Shown: positions 35,468-44,464 of the stretch, piece after piece
Layout of the letters: each line of letters opens with the position of its first letter
How positions within the stretch are numbered: position 1 is the stretch's first letter
Position numbers and translations under genes: made by a program
Assembly (NCBI GenBank): GCA_017889625.1
Contig: JAGGAD010000017.1
Coordinates: forward strand, 24,790 to 88,789
Source: Bacillota bacterium
GTDB lineage: Bacteria; Bacillota; Negativicutes; Sporomusales; CTSoil-080
Direction: 5' to 3'
DNA: 64,000 nucleotides
The notes under the pieces: generated by a model
What the model saw: only the letters and a program-made list of their open reading frames with translations
Told to the model about the DNA's origin: nothing
Databases searched by the model: none

Positions 35468-36268
35468 CTATTTTTCTTCAGTAACAAGTATTTGGATTTC
35501 ATACGGACAATTATGATATTCCACTAAATTATCTTCGTATTCATTAGCGATTACATAGGGCGGAGTTTTGTGATTTTTAAAATATTCCGCGATAAATTCT
35601 GGATTCCAATTCTCTGTACGGATTTTCCCCCGGAAGCACAAATATTCACCGGCGGGCAATTCCCAAAACCACTTTGCCTCATCGAAAGGTTTTTCTTTTA
35701 AGTAGATAAAATATTTATTAGCTACAAACTTTTTCTCTACCAAGCTCGCAAATTCGGCAATATAGCCATATTGTCGACGATATTTTAGATCTTGGCTATT
35801 TTTCAGTTTTGCCAATCTGGTTTCAACACTTTCTACTGTATCACTTTCCAAATAATCAACAAACATCACATATCGTTTATCCAAATGAGACACATATGGA
35901 ATATTATCAAAATGATGCCGCTCTAAGTATTTAAAATAATTAATATACCAATGAATGTCATCATACGTTTCCTGTATCTTTTCCAATTCACCAGCTATTC
36001 TCTGTTTCTGAATTTCCAGGTAGGCTAACATTTTATCGGTCTTTCCCTCTTCTAAAATTTCAGCAATTTCCGGTAAAGACAGCCCTAGCCTTCTTAAATA
36101 CTTAATCCGGTCAATATAATGAAATTGTTTAAAAGAATAGTAGCGATACCCTGTCTCGGGATCAATATACTGTGGTTCCAATAACTTTAAATTAGAATAA
36201 TTTCTCAATGTCTGTACGGAAATCCCCATAATTCTTGCTGTATCACCAATCGAATACAAATCATCCAT
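35468..36268 (-). CDS. MerR-family transcriptional regulator with effector domain
   Basis: A 266-residue regulator. The N-terminal winged helix (YSIGDTARIMGISVQTLRNYSNLKLL, with YIDPETGYRYYSF) is a MerR HTH as in BmrR-like proteins. A coiled-coil dimer helix spans about residues 78-110. The remaining ~150 residues resemble a GyrI-like/multidrug-type effector-binding domain, rich in Trp, Tyr and Glu. There is no metal-binding Cys cluster, so it probably senses an organic ligand. It sits between two promoters of 19-bp spacing that lead to the two PLP-lyase units. GGGAGG precedes the start. Confidence 0.88.
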   Translation of the reverse strand: MDDLYSIGDTARIMGISVQTLRNYSNLKLLEPQYIDPETGYRYYSFKQFHYIDRIKYLRRLGLSLPEIAEILEEGKTDKMLAYLEIQKQRIAGELEKIQETYDDIHWYINYFKYLERHHFDNIPYVSHLDKRYVMFVDYLESDTVESVETRLAKLKNSQDLKYRRQYGYIAEFASLVEKKFVANKYFIYLKEKPFDEAKWFWELPAGEYLCFRGKIRTENWNPEFIAEYFKNHKTPPYVIANEYEDNLVEYHNCPYEIQILVTEEK

Positions 36269-36446
36269 ACAAACAACCTCCCTCTTAGTTGCTGATCTTA
36301 TCTTTTTATATTATCATTGATAAAGAAACACGTTACTGCACTTTCTGCAAAAAGCATCTCCATTATTACATTATACTATGAAGTTTTCTTTGTATATACT
36401 CCTCACATCAGATACTAACCATAAAATATTGATTCTGAAATAATAA

Positions 36447-36477
36447 TTGACTTTATAGTTATGGTAGAGTTTATAAT
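36447..36477 (+). promoter_or_regulatory. MerR-type promoter for the transporter operon
   Basis: TTGACT at 36447-36452 and TATAAT at 36472-36477 with a 19-bp spacer. ACTTTA and TAGAGT inside form an imperfect dyad. It reads towards the dipeptide-type transporter genes and mirrors the promoter at 35404-35434. Confidence 0.6.
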
Positions 36478-36506
36478 GATATCAATTCAATACATGACAT
36501 TATCTT

Positions 36507-36552
36507 AAAAACAAAGGGGTTTTTATTAAAAAACACCCCTTTGTTTTTTTTT
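36507..36552 (+). terminator. Strong terminator in the transporter leader
   Basis: AACAAAGGGGT pairs with ACCCCTTTGTT and is followed by a run of nine T's. It lies about 30 nt after the inferred promoter and more than 100 nt before the first transporter gene, so it would truncate most transcripts unless relieved. Confidence 0.85.
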
Positions 36553-36659
36553 AACAGAAAATAGCATTTAACTATTGAAACTAAGGAAAAGGAGGTTACT
36601 TTTAAATACTACTAAAAAGCTCATAGCTTTCATTTACATTATAAAAGGAGATGTTAATC

Positions 36660-38183
36660 ATGAAAAAGGCTGTCTCATTATTCTTGTGTATAGTACTCTT
36701 TGGCGTTTTTCTTGCTGGCTGTGGAAAAAATGAATCGGCGGTAAGTCAAATTGTAATCGCCAGAAACCTCGACATTACCGATTTAGACCCTACTTCTACT
36801 AATGATAATACTTCCATTTGGACGTTATCACTATTATTAGAAGGTCTCGTAAAGGCCAGTGATGACGGGAAAAAAATTGAACCAAGTTTAGCCAAAAGTT
36901 GGGAGATTAGTTCTGATGGGCTAACCTATACCTTTCATTTAATACCTAATCTTAAGTTTTCCGATGGTACCCCTGTAAAAGGAGAAGACTGGGTATTTTC
37001 CTTTGAACGGGCTAAAAATACTGCAGAAAAATATTGGAAATTTGCTGCAGAAAACATTACTGAAGTTACGGCCCCTGATGACCAAACACTTGTTGTAAAA
37101 ATTAAAGAACCAAATGCATCAACATTATCTTACTTCTCCATGTTTAACATGACAGTTCAATCGAAAGCAGCCTATGAAAAAGCCGGCAGCTATGCAGAAA
37201 AAGGTCCAATTGGAACCGGCCCCTACTATGTAAAAGAATGGGTAAAAGATAACTATCTACTGCTTGAAAAGAATCCCTACTACCATGCACAAGGCGAACC
37301 TAAGACAGCGCAAATTAAGTTCGTGGTTGTTCCAGATGACAATGCCCGAGTGATGCAGTTGCAGTCCGGTGCCGTAGATATTATTACCGATGTTCCTTAT
37401 AGCAGTATGGCAACACTGAAGAACGCAAATGATATTCAAACTATGGGAATTCCTTCTACCAGCGATCGTTACTTAGTATTCAATACAACCGATCCGATTT
37501 TAGGCAATGCCAAGGTAAGGCAAGCGCTGCTGTATGCAACCAATAAACAAGATATTGTCAATATGGTGTTAAATGGATACGGCGAGGCAGCCATTTCTTA
37601 TATGCCGAAGAACGGCTTGTTCTGGAACGATCAAATCCAGCCAGCACCCTATGACGTAGAAAAAGCTAAAGCATTACTTAAAGATGCAGGCTATCCTAAC
37701 GGATTCGAAGTAGAAATATTGGTTCGTTCCGGTAATGCAGTATTTGAGCAAATTGCTACAATTATAAAAGAACAATGGGCTAAAGCCGGAGTTAAAGTAA
37801 ATCTGGTTTCGCTAGACACTGCATCCTTATTAGAAAGACAAAATAATATGAAACACCAGATAGTCATTGGTTCCTGGACGGATGATCTATTAGACCCCTC
37901 CCAATTGGGTAGTTATTTCTGGGATTATAAAGTGTCTAAAAGCTTCTATACAGGCTATCAGAATCAAACCGCTAGTGCAATATTTAAACAGGCTTGCATT
38001 GAATTGGATGATAATAAGCGGGCCGACATGTATAAAACCCTGCAGAAAATTTTATATGATGACTCTCCGGTAATTAACCTTTATCACTCCGAATTCCCGG
38101 TTGCGTTGAAAAAGAACATCCAGGGCTTCGTGCAAACTCCGCTGGGCGCTTACCGATTCGATAATTTGGTAAAAACTAAATAG
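36660..38183 (+). CDS. Dipeptide/oligopeptide-type ABC substrate-binding lipoprotein
   Basis: A 507-residue family 5 solute-binding protein (DppA/OppA class). The lipoprotein signal ends in LAGC; the mature part shows ARNLDITDLDPTSTND, GLTYTFHLIPNLKFSDG and GTGPYYVKEW, all family landmarks. The ATG at 36660 is 9 nt after AAGGAG. It delivers a peptide-like ligand to the two permeases downstream. Ligand unknown; operon partners suggest an acylated amino acid or dipeptide. Confidence 0.93.
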   Translation: MKKAVSLFLCIVLFGVFLAGCGKNESAVSQIVIARNLDITDLDPTSTNDNTSIWTLSLLLEGLVKASDDGKKIEPSLAKSWEISSDGLTYTFHLIPNLKFSDGTPVKGEDWVFSFERAKNTAEKYWKFAAENITEVTAPDDQTLVVKIKEPNASTLSYFSMFNMTVQSKAAYEKAGSYAEKGPIGTGPYYVKEWVKDNYLLLEKNPYYHAQGEPKTAQIKFVVVPDDNARVMQLQSGAVDIITDVPYSSMATLKNANDIQTMGIPSTSDRYLVFNTTDPILGNAKVRQALLYATNKQDIVNMVLNGYGEAAISYMPKNGLFWNDQIQPAPYDVEKAKALLKDAGYPNGFEVEILVRSGNAVFEQIATIIKEQWAKAGVKVNLVSLDTASLLERQNNMKHQIVIGSWTDDLLDPSQLGSYFWDYKVSKSFYTGYQNQTASAIFKQACIELDDNKRADMYKTLQKILYDDSPVINLYHSEFPVALKKNIQGFVQTPLGAYRFDNLVKTK

Positions 38184-38242
38184 TTACTAATTACTAGCAT
38201 TTTGATTACAGACTATTTCACAGGTTACATTTTTCTTTCCGA

Positions 38243-38277
38243 TTTGAGATCTCCGTTAGAATAACGGAGATCTCAAA
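38243..38277 (+). terminator. Intra-operon hairpin between binding-protein and permease genes
   Basis: TTTGAGATCTCCGTTA pairs perfectly with its complement around GAA; the downstream stretch is A-rich, then T-rich. It may protect the upstream mRNA or lower permease expression relative to the binding protein. Confidence 0.65.
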
Positions 38278-38333
38278 AAATCTTATTTTTGATCAAAAAC
38301 ACTATACAAGCCGCAAATAAAGGGGTGTGAATC

Positions 38334-39275
38334 ATGGACTTATTAAGTTATATCCTCAAACGAGTTTTGCAGATAATCCCAGTATTCATTATCGCCACCA
38401 TATTAATCTTTTTCTTAATGCGGCTAATTCCGGGAGATCCAGCCTTAGTTATGTTAGGCGAAAAGGCAACTCCAGAATCGTTGGCATTGCTCCGTAGTAA
38501 AATGGGGTTAGATCAGTCCTATTTTACCCAATTCTATCTCTTTTTTAAAAATTTAATTTGCTTTGATTTAGGCACTTCAATTAAATATAAAGAACCGGTA
38601 CTCCTTTTATTAGGTGATAAACTCATGACAACCGTTTGGCTTATTATATCTTCTCTCTTCTTTTCTCTCTTATTCAGTATTATTCCAGGCTATTATTCTG
38701 GAATACACAAAGATAAGCCAGTAGATTATATATTTCGATTATTGTCCTTACTTTCTTTGGCAACACCGGCTTTTTGGATTGGATTAGTTCTACTGACTCT
38801 TTTCAGTGTCCAGGTAAACTGGTTTCCTGTTTCCGGCTGGGGAAATACCTTCGAAGAGCATATTCTTGGACTTATTCTCCCGGGAATTACCCAAGGCATT
38901 GGTGTTGCCGCTGTTCTGATTAGAAATTTACGAAACAACGTCATCGATGTCAAAGATAGCGACTATGTCAATTATGCCCGCAGTAAAGGCTTATCCAATT
39001 TTCAAATCGGTATTCATCATATTCTGCGCAATGCCCTGATTCCGACAACAACTCTGCTATCTATGAGGATTGCTACAATGCTCAGCGGCAGCATTGTAGT
39101 GGAAACGGTCTTTGGTTTGCCTGGAATAGGTGCTTTACTCGTTAATGGCATTTATGCCCGTGATTATCCGGTTGTTCAAGGCGTAGTGCTGTTATTCGTA
39201 CTTCTGGTCATGGTAATTAACTTGGCAACGGATATTATTTATTCCTTTCTTGACCCTCGGGTAAAACTTAGCTAG
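38334..39275 (+). CDS. Dipeptide-type ABC permease, DppB-like
   Basis: A 313-residue inner-membrane permease with about six helices. The DppB/OppB hallmarks are the N-terminal FFLMRLIPGDPALVMLG and the EAA loop DYVNYARSKGLSNFQIGIHHILRNAL. It pairs with the DppC-like protein encoded 15 nt downstream. Confidence 0.94.
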   Translation: MDLLSYILKRVLQIIPVFIIATILIFFLMRLIPGDPALVMLGEKATPESLALLRSKMGLDQSYFTQFYLFFKNLICFDLGTSIKYKEPVLLLLGDKLMTTVWLIISSLFFSLLFSIIPGYYSGIHKDKPVDYIFRLLSLLSLATPAFWIGLVLLTLFSVQVNWFPVSGWGNTFEEHILGLILPGITQGIGVAAVLIRNLRNNVIDVKDSDYVNYARSKGLSNFQIGIHHILRNALIPTTTLLSMRIATMLSGSIVVETVFGLPGIGALLVNGIYARDYPVVQGVVLLFVLLVMVINLATDIIYSFLDPRVKLS

Positions 39276-39290
39276 GAGGTTGGGTTCTAA

Positions 39291-40118
39291 ATGATAAAAC
39301 TAAAGAAATGTAAACAGTTGAATCCTTCTTTACTGGCAGGATTGACTATTATAATCGTAATAAGTGTTTTAGCCTTTATCCCGGGAGCATTTACCCATTA
39401 TAACCCGACAGACATCGCCTCAGATTCCATATTGAAGGCTCCATCTGACTTGCACCTGTTTGGAACCGATAATTTTGGCCGGGATATTTTTTCACGGGTT
39501 ATTTACGCTACCAGAATTGATGTGATGATCGGAATATTTTCCGTACTAATTCCTTTCATAATCGGAACAACCTTAGGCTTGATTTCAGGGTATTACGGCG
39601 GGAAAATCGACTCATTAATTATGCGAACCGTTGATATCTTTATGGCCTTTCCTTATATGGTTCTTGCAATTGCCATTGTTGCCATTGAGCAAGCTGGCCT
39701 ATGGGCTCTGTTCTTATCAATGTGGCTAGTAAGTTGGAAAGAATACGCCCGGCTAATCCGAAGTGAAGTGTTAGTTGTAAAAAACGCGGAATATGTAGAA
39801 GCAGCTAAAGTGTTAGCCTATAGTGACTTTCGCATTATCACCAGAAGCATTCTTCCTAATGTTTTGAGCAGCGCCATTATCTACGCTGCATCCGATGTTG
39901 TAATGTGCATGCTTTCCGGTGCTGCCATGAGTTATCTCGGCCTAGGTGTTCAGGCTCCTACACCTGAATGGGGAGCTATCATTTCAGGCGGAAAAGCCTT
40001 TCTCTCCACAGCCTGGTGGATTACTATTTTCCCCGGAATTTTCCTAGTCGTTACAGGGTTTGGATTTAGTTTAATCGGTGACGGCTTGTCCGATATACTT
40101 CGCAAAGGCAGAGCTTAA
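39291..40118 (+). CDS. Dipeptide-type ABC permease, DppC-like
   Basis: A 275-residue permease: the family's N-terminal helix, the HLFGTDNFGRDIFSRVIYATR motif and the EAA loop EYVEAAKVLAYSDFRIITRSILPN. It completes the membrane part of the importer. AGGAGG precedes the start. Confidence 0.94.
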   Translation: MIKLKKCKQLNPSLLAGLTIIIVISVLAFIPGAFTHYNPTDIASDSILKAPSDLHLFGTDNFGRDIFSRVIYATRIDVMIGIFSVLIPFIIGTTLGLISGYYGGKIDSLIMRTVDIFMAFPYMVLAIAIVAIEQAGLWALFLSMWLVSWKEYARLIRSEVLVVKNAEYVEAAKVLAYSDFRIITRSILPNVLSSAIIYAASDVVMCMLSGAAMSYLGLGVQAPTPEWGAIISGGKAFLSTAWWITIFPGIFLVVTGFGFSLIGDGLSDILRKGRA

Positions 40119-40133
40119 GAAAAAGGTGATTTT

Positions 40134-41156
40134 ATGAATACGGCAAAGGACACGATCCTGAAAGTTGACAATCTAAAACTTCAATTTTCCTCGAATGGTC
40201 AAACATTAAACGCACTCAACGGAATATCTTTTTCCATTCGCCGGGGCGAAACTTTCGGTTTTGTAGGTGAAAGCGGTTGTGGCAAAAGCACAACCAGTCG
40301 CGCTATTTTAAGATTACTTGCTGATAATGCTAAAATAACGGATGGAACTATCTATTATAATGAAACCGACCTATTGAAGCTTTCTGAAAAAGATTTAAGA
40401 AAAATAAGAGGCAAAGAAATCGGTATGATTTTTCAGGACCCGATGACAGCTTTAAATCCGGTTCTTACTATTAGAAAACAGATATTTGAACAATTACGGG
40501 ATACGAAGCTATCTTCTAAAGAAAAAGAAATTGTCGCCATAGAGATCATGAATAAAGTCGGCATTCCTTTACCTGAAAAACGTTTGAACGAATATATATT
40601 TCAGTATAGCGGCGGTATGCGACAGCGGGCCATGATCGCCATAACCTTGGCCGGAAATCCTAAACTACTCATTGCCGATGAACCAACAACCGCTTTGGAC
40701 GTTACCATTCAAGACCAAATAATAAAGTTATTAAACCATGTTAAAGAAGACTTCGGAGTAAGTATTTTACTGATTACTCATGATTTAGGCGTTGTGGGAC
40801 GTATGTGTGACCGGGTGGCCGTAATGTATGCCGGTTATATTGTCGAAATGGCCGATACATATACCCTTTTTTCCGCTCCTCGACATCCCTATACTAAAGG
40901 TTTAATGGATGCCTTGCCTAAATTGCCGCAAGAACAAACCAGAAACGAAGAAATGAAACCTATTCCAGGAGCATTACCCAGTCTTTCTGATTTGCCTCAA
41001 GGATGTCCCTTCGTCTCCAGGTGTCAGCTACACCAAACTTTGTGTCAAGATCAACTGCCGACCATGCAAGAAATTTCACCAGGTCATTTTGCCCGCTGTC
41101 ATTATTTCCATAAATTAGAAGGCTGCACCGGACTTATTAATTGCACGAAAGGATGA
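40134..41156 (+). CDS. Dipeptide-type ABC ATPase, DppD-like
   Basis: A 340-residue ATPase. Walker A GESGCGKST, Q-loop MIFQDPMTALNP, signature YSGGMRQRAMIAITLA, Walker B LLIADEPTTALDV and switch LLITHDLGVV are all present. The C-terminal oligopeptide-type extension has the Cys cluster CPFVSRC, typical of DppD/OppD. It overlaps no gene but is followed after 6 nt by its partner ATPase. Confidence 0.94.
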   Translation: MNTAKDTILKVDNLKLQFSSNGQTLNALNGISFSIRRGETFGFVGESGCGKSTTSRAILRLLADNAKITDGTIYYNETDLLKLSEKDLRKIRGKEIGMIFQDPMTALNPVLTIRKQIFEQLRDTKLSSKEKEIVAIEIMNKVGIPLPEKRLNEYIFQYSGGMRQRAMIAITLAGNPKLLIADEPTTALDVTIQDQIIKLLNHVKEDFGVSILLITHDLGVVGRMCDRVAVMYAGYIVEMADTYTLFSAPRHPYTKGLMDALPKLPQEQTRNEEMKPIPGALPSLSDLPQGCPFVSRCQLHQTLCQDQLPTMQEISPGHFARCHYFHKLEGCTGLINCTKG

Positions 41157-41162
41157 AGCAGC

Positions 41163-42158
41163 ATGTCTGACAAAGCACAAAACATTTTAATTAAAATCCA
41201 AAATCTGCATAAATCGTTTCCACTTTCCCGCAGTTTGACTGACTTCGTCCTACGGCGTCCATCAAAGGCAGTAAAAGCAGTTGATGGAATTTCTCTGGAT
41301 ATTTTTGAAAACGAAACTCTGGCTTTAGTAGGAGAAAGCGGTTGCGGAAAAAGTTCCTTCGCAAGAACAATTATTAATCTGTACAAACCCGACTCCGGCG
41401 ACATCATTTTTAAAGGAAACAATCTTGCTTCGCTGGATAAAGCTAATTTAAAAACAGCTAAACGGGAATGCCAAATGATCTTCCAAGATCCATATTCTTC
41501 TTTAAATCCGCGAATGTCCATTGGCGACATGTTGCACGAGGAATTATTATACCATCATATTTGTTCGAAAAAAGAAGCTCAGACTAAAATCAATGAACTT
41601 CTGGATATGGTGAATTTAAACAAAGATACGGCCGAAAGATTTCCTAGTGAGTTTTCCGGTGGCCAACGACAGCGGATAGGAATTGCCCGTGCACTTGCGG
41701 TAAATCCTAAATTTTTAATTGCCGACGAAGCAGTTTCCGCCTTGGATATTTCAATCCAGGCCCAAATTCTGCACCTCTTACAAAGTCTACAGCGTTCGCA
41801 CGGACTTACCATTTTATTTATATCACATGATCTGCGTGTCGTTCATTACATTGCCGACAGAGTTGCCGTAATGTATCTTGGTAAAATTATCGAACTGGGA
41901 ACTACAGATCAAGTATATACCTCCCCGCTTCATCCGTATACGAAGATACTATTGGATTCATTGCCATCCGTCGATCCCCGGAAAAAAAGTTCTGTACCAG
42001 CTATCGAAGGAAATCTGCCCAGCCCGATTGACATTCCTCCAGGCTGCCGGTTTTCCACCAGATGCCCTAATGCAAAACCACATTGCTTCAATGATGAACC
42101 CGGTTTTTATAAAGTAAACGATGATCACAGCTGTGCCTGTCACGAGTATATTGCCTAG
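41163..42158 (+). CDS. Dipeptide-type ABC ATPase, DppF-like
   Basis: A 331-residue second ATPase of the importer. Walker A GESGCGKSS, signature FSGGQRQRIGIARAL and the C-terminal CRFSTRCPNAKPHC cluster are intact. Walker B reads LIADEAVSALD, with Ala where most relatives have Pro; the catalytic Glu is kept, so activity is expected. Confidence 0.94.
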   Translation: MSDKAQNILIKIQNLHKSFPLSRSLTDFVLRRPSKAVKAVDGISLDIFENETLALVGESGCGKSSFARTIINLYKPDSGDIIFKGNNLASLDKANLKTAKRECQMIFQDPYSSLNPRMSIGDMLHEELLYHHICSKKEAQTKINELLDMVNLNKDTAERFPSEFSGGQRQRIGIARALAVNPKFLIADEAVSALDISIQAQILHLLQSLQRSHGLTILFISHDLRVVHYIADRVAVMYLGKIIELGTTDQVYTSPLHPYTKILLDSLPSVDPRKKSSVPAIEGNLPSPIDIPPGCRFSTRCPNAKPHCFNDEPGFYKVNDDHSCACHEYIA

Positions 42159-42195
42159 GCAAAAGCCAGCTATATTTTTGAATGGAGGTTCACCT

Positions 42196-43146
42196 ATGAG
42201 AAAAGAAATCACCTTTGGAGAAATCACGGTTAAACCAGGAGAAAAGAAATCAGGATTTGCACCAGTTTATGCCTCTGACTTTTCTATACCGCTTACTGTT
42301 ATTAACGGTATTCAGGCAGGAAAAACTGTTGTTATTACCAGCGGTATCCACGGCGGAGAATACCCGTGTATAGAGACAGCAATAGAACTGGCTCAAGAAA
42401 TAGACCCACTGACAGTGTCAGGGCAGCTAATTATTTTGCACCCTGTGAATATACAAGCATTTCAGGCCCGTATGTCCTACATTGTTCCTGAAGATGGGAA
42501 AAACATCAATCGGCTATTTCCCGGAGATAAAATGGGAACCATTTCGGACCGCATTGCTTATACGATTACAACAGAATACTCGGATCGGGCCGATTTTTAT
42601 ATTGATCTGCACGGCGGTGACATTCATGAAAGTTTGCCCCCCTATGTGTATTATCCGGGAATTGCTGACGAAAAAGTCGTGGCACAATCAAAAGCAGCCG
42701 CCGAAGTACTCAATGCCGATTTTATTGTAAAGTCAAGCGCTACAACCGGAGCCTATAATTCAGCAGCCATCCGCGGCATTCCCAGTTTACTCATTGAACT
42801 TGGCGGTAAAGGTCTTTGGAACTTAGAAGAAGTAATTTTCTACAAAAACAATATAACTAACTTATTACGCCATCTACATTTACTCAAAGGACCAGTACAA
42901 ATTCCGCGGCAAAAAGCATACGAAATTACCAAAGCAGAATATATAGACGCTTCAGAAAGCGGCTGTTGGTATCCTTCGGTAAATCTAAAAGATACTGTTA
43001 GAAAGGGGCAAAAAATCGGCCAAATCAAAGATGTATTTGGTAACACTAAAGAAGAAATTTTTGCTGCATATGATGCTGTCATTCTATTTATTACAGTCTC
43101 CCTCGCTATTAACGCAAATGATCCAATCATTACCTACGGAATATAA
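42196..43146 (+). CDS. AstE/AspA-family zinc deacylase
   Basis: A 316-residue succinylglutamate desuccinylase / aspartoacylase family metallohydrolase (M14-like fold). The zinc ligands are the His and Glu of SGIHGGEYPCIE and the His of YIDLHGGDIHE; the C-terminal part is the beta domain seen in this family. Relatives remove acyl groups from N-acyl amino acids. The start at 42196 follows TGGAGGT. Its place between the importer ATPases and a PLP lyase suggests it unmasks the imported compound inside the cell. Confidence 0.88.
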   Translation: MRKEITFGEITVKPGEKKSGFAPVYASDFSIPLTVINGIQAGKTVVITSGIHGGEYPCIETAIELAQEIDPLTVSGQLIILHPVNIQAFQARMSYIVPEDGKNINRLFPGDKMGTISDRIAYTITTEYSDRADFYIDLHGGDIHESLPPYVYYPGIADEKVVAQSKAAAEVLNADFIVKSSATTGAYNSAAIRGIPSLLIELGGKGLWNLEEVIFYKNNITNLLRHLHLLKGPVQIPRQKAYEITKAEYIDASESGCWYPSVNLKDTVRKGQKIGQIKDVFGNTKEEIFAAYDAVILFITVSLAINANDPIITYGI

Positions 43147-43173
43147 TCGACTCAACTATTAGGAGGAATCAAC

Positions 43174-44367
43174 ATGTTTAAAAAGAACAGAAAAGAATTT
43201 TCTTATGAAACAGAACTTCTAAATCAAGGCGCATACATTAATCTCCCCGCAACTAACCCGGAAACAGCGCCAATTTATCTGACAACCGCTTATAACGTGG
43301 AAGACCTCGATGACTTACAAGATCGTTATGACCAAAAAGGCTTTTGCTACAACCGTAACCGCAACCCAAACCGCACTGCCCTTATCGAATTGATAACCTA
43401 CCTGGAAAAAGGCGATAATTCCATCATCTGTTCTTCCGGCATGGCCGCCATTTCCACAGCCGTACTCTCTATCGTTAAATCAGGCGACCACATTCTATCA
43501 GATCAAACCCTCTATGGAGAAACTATCGATATCTTCAGCAAAATTCTATCCGACTTCGGCGTCTCCGTTACTTATGTTGATTTTACCAAATTGGATGATG
43601 TTAAAGCTGCACTACAAAAAAACACCAAGGTACTCTACACGGAAACCGTTGCTAACCCCATGATTACCGTCGTAGATATTGATGCCATAGCGGCTGTCGC
43701 TCATTCTTGCGGTGCCACACTGATTGTTGACAATACCTTCATGACTTCTATCGGTATTCGCCCCTTAGAACACGGCGCTGATATGGTCGTCAACAGTCTT
43801 ACCAAATTTGCCAACGGGCACAGCGATGCAGTTTGCGGTTCCATTACCGGCAAACGTGAACTCATCGATAAAGCCTATAACCTTCAGGTTTTGATTGGTT
43901 CTTCCGCCGATGCCTTTACCGCTTGGCTAGTACAACGCGGCATGCGTACCATGTCCCTTCGCCTGGAAAAACAAATGGCCAATGCCGCCAAACTTGCCCA
44001 AGCTCTGGAAAAAAGCCCATATGTACTGAAAGTCAACTACCCAGGACTTCCAAATCATCCGCAGCACAAGCTGGCTAATCGCCTGTTTAATAACGGCTTC
44101 GGCGGTATGCTTAGTATTGTCCTTCCTGATGACAAGGACAAAATTAACGCCTTTATGCGCCGCCTAAATCTAGCCCACTATGCCATGACACTCGGTGGTT
44201 ACCGTACCACCTTATCCCACCCTATCATGTCCTCGCATTATGACGTTCCTGAAGAACAGCGGAAAAAGATGGGTATTACCTTGGGCCTACTCCGCATTTC
44301 TGTGGGGATAGAAAATGCCGACGATTTAGTCCAGGACTTTCTTCAAGCCTTGGAAGTATACGCCTAA
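43174..44367 (+). CDS. Cys/Met-metabolism PLP lyase, second copy (methionine gamma-lyase-like)
   Basis: A 397-residue paralogue of the enzyme at 34106-35305. Landmarks match position by position: CYNRNRNPNRTAL, SSGMAAISTAVL, LYGETIDIFS, DNTFMTSIGIRPL and PLP Lys in NSLTKFANGHSDAV. Both paralogues end with a similar VQDFLQALEV stretch. AGGAGG precedes the start. It is the last gene of the transporter/deacylase operon, so it probably acts on the product of the deacylase. Reaction type (elimination versus replacement) is inferred. Confidence 0.88.
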   Translation: MFKKNRKEFSYETELLNQGAYINLPATNPETAPIYLTTAYNVEDLDDLQDRYDQKGFCYNRNRNPNRTALIELITYLEKGDNSIICSSGMAAISTAVLSIVKSGDHILSDQTLYGETIDIFSKILSDFGVSVTYVDFTKLDDVKAALQKNTKVLYTETVANPMITVVDIDAIAAVAHSCGATLIVDNTFMTSIGIRPLEHGADMVVNSLTKFANGHSDAVCGSITGKRELIDKAYNLQVLIGSSADAFTAWLVQRGMRTMSLRLEKQMANAAKLAQALEKSPYVLKVNYPGLPNHPQHKLANRLFNNGFGGMLSIVLPDDKDKINAFMRRLNLAHYAMTLGGYRTTLSHPIMSSHYDVPEEQRKKMGITLGLLRISVGIENADDLVQDFLQALEVYA

Positions 44368-44385
44368 AAAACCAACTATCCAAAG

Positions 44386-44423
44386 AAGGGCTGCGCTGAA
44401 ACTTGTGTTTCAGCGCAGCCCTT
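44386..44423. terminator. Bidirectional terminator after the PLP lyase
   Basis: AAGGGCTGCGCTGAAA pairs perfectly with its complement at 44408-44423, A-rich before and T-rich after. Shared with the convergent chemoreceptor gene. Confidence 0.85.
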
Positions 44424-44464
44424 TTGCCATAATACGATATAACGCTTTTGCCATTGACAAATCA

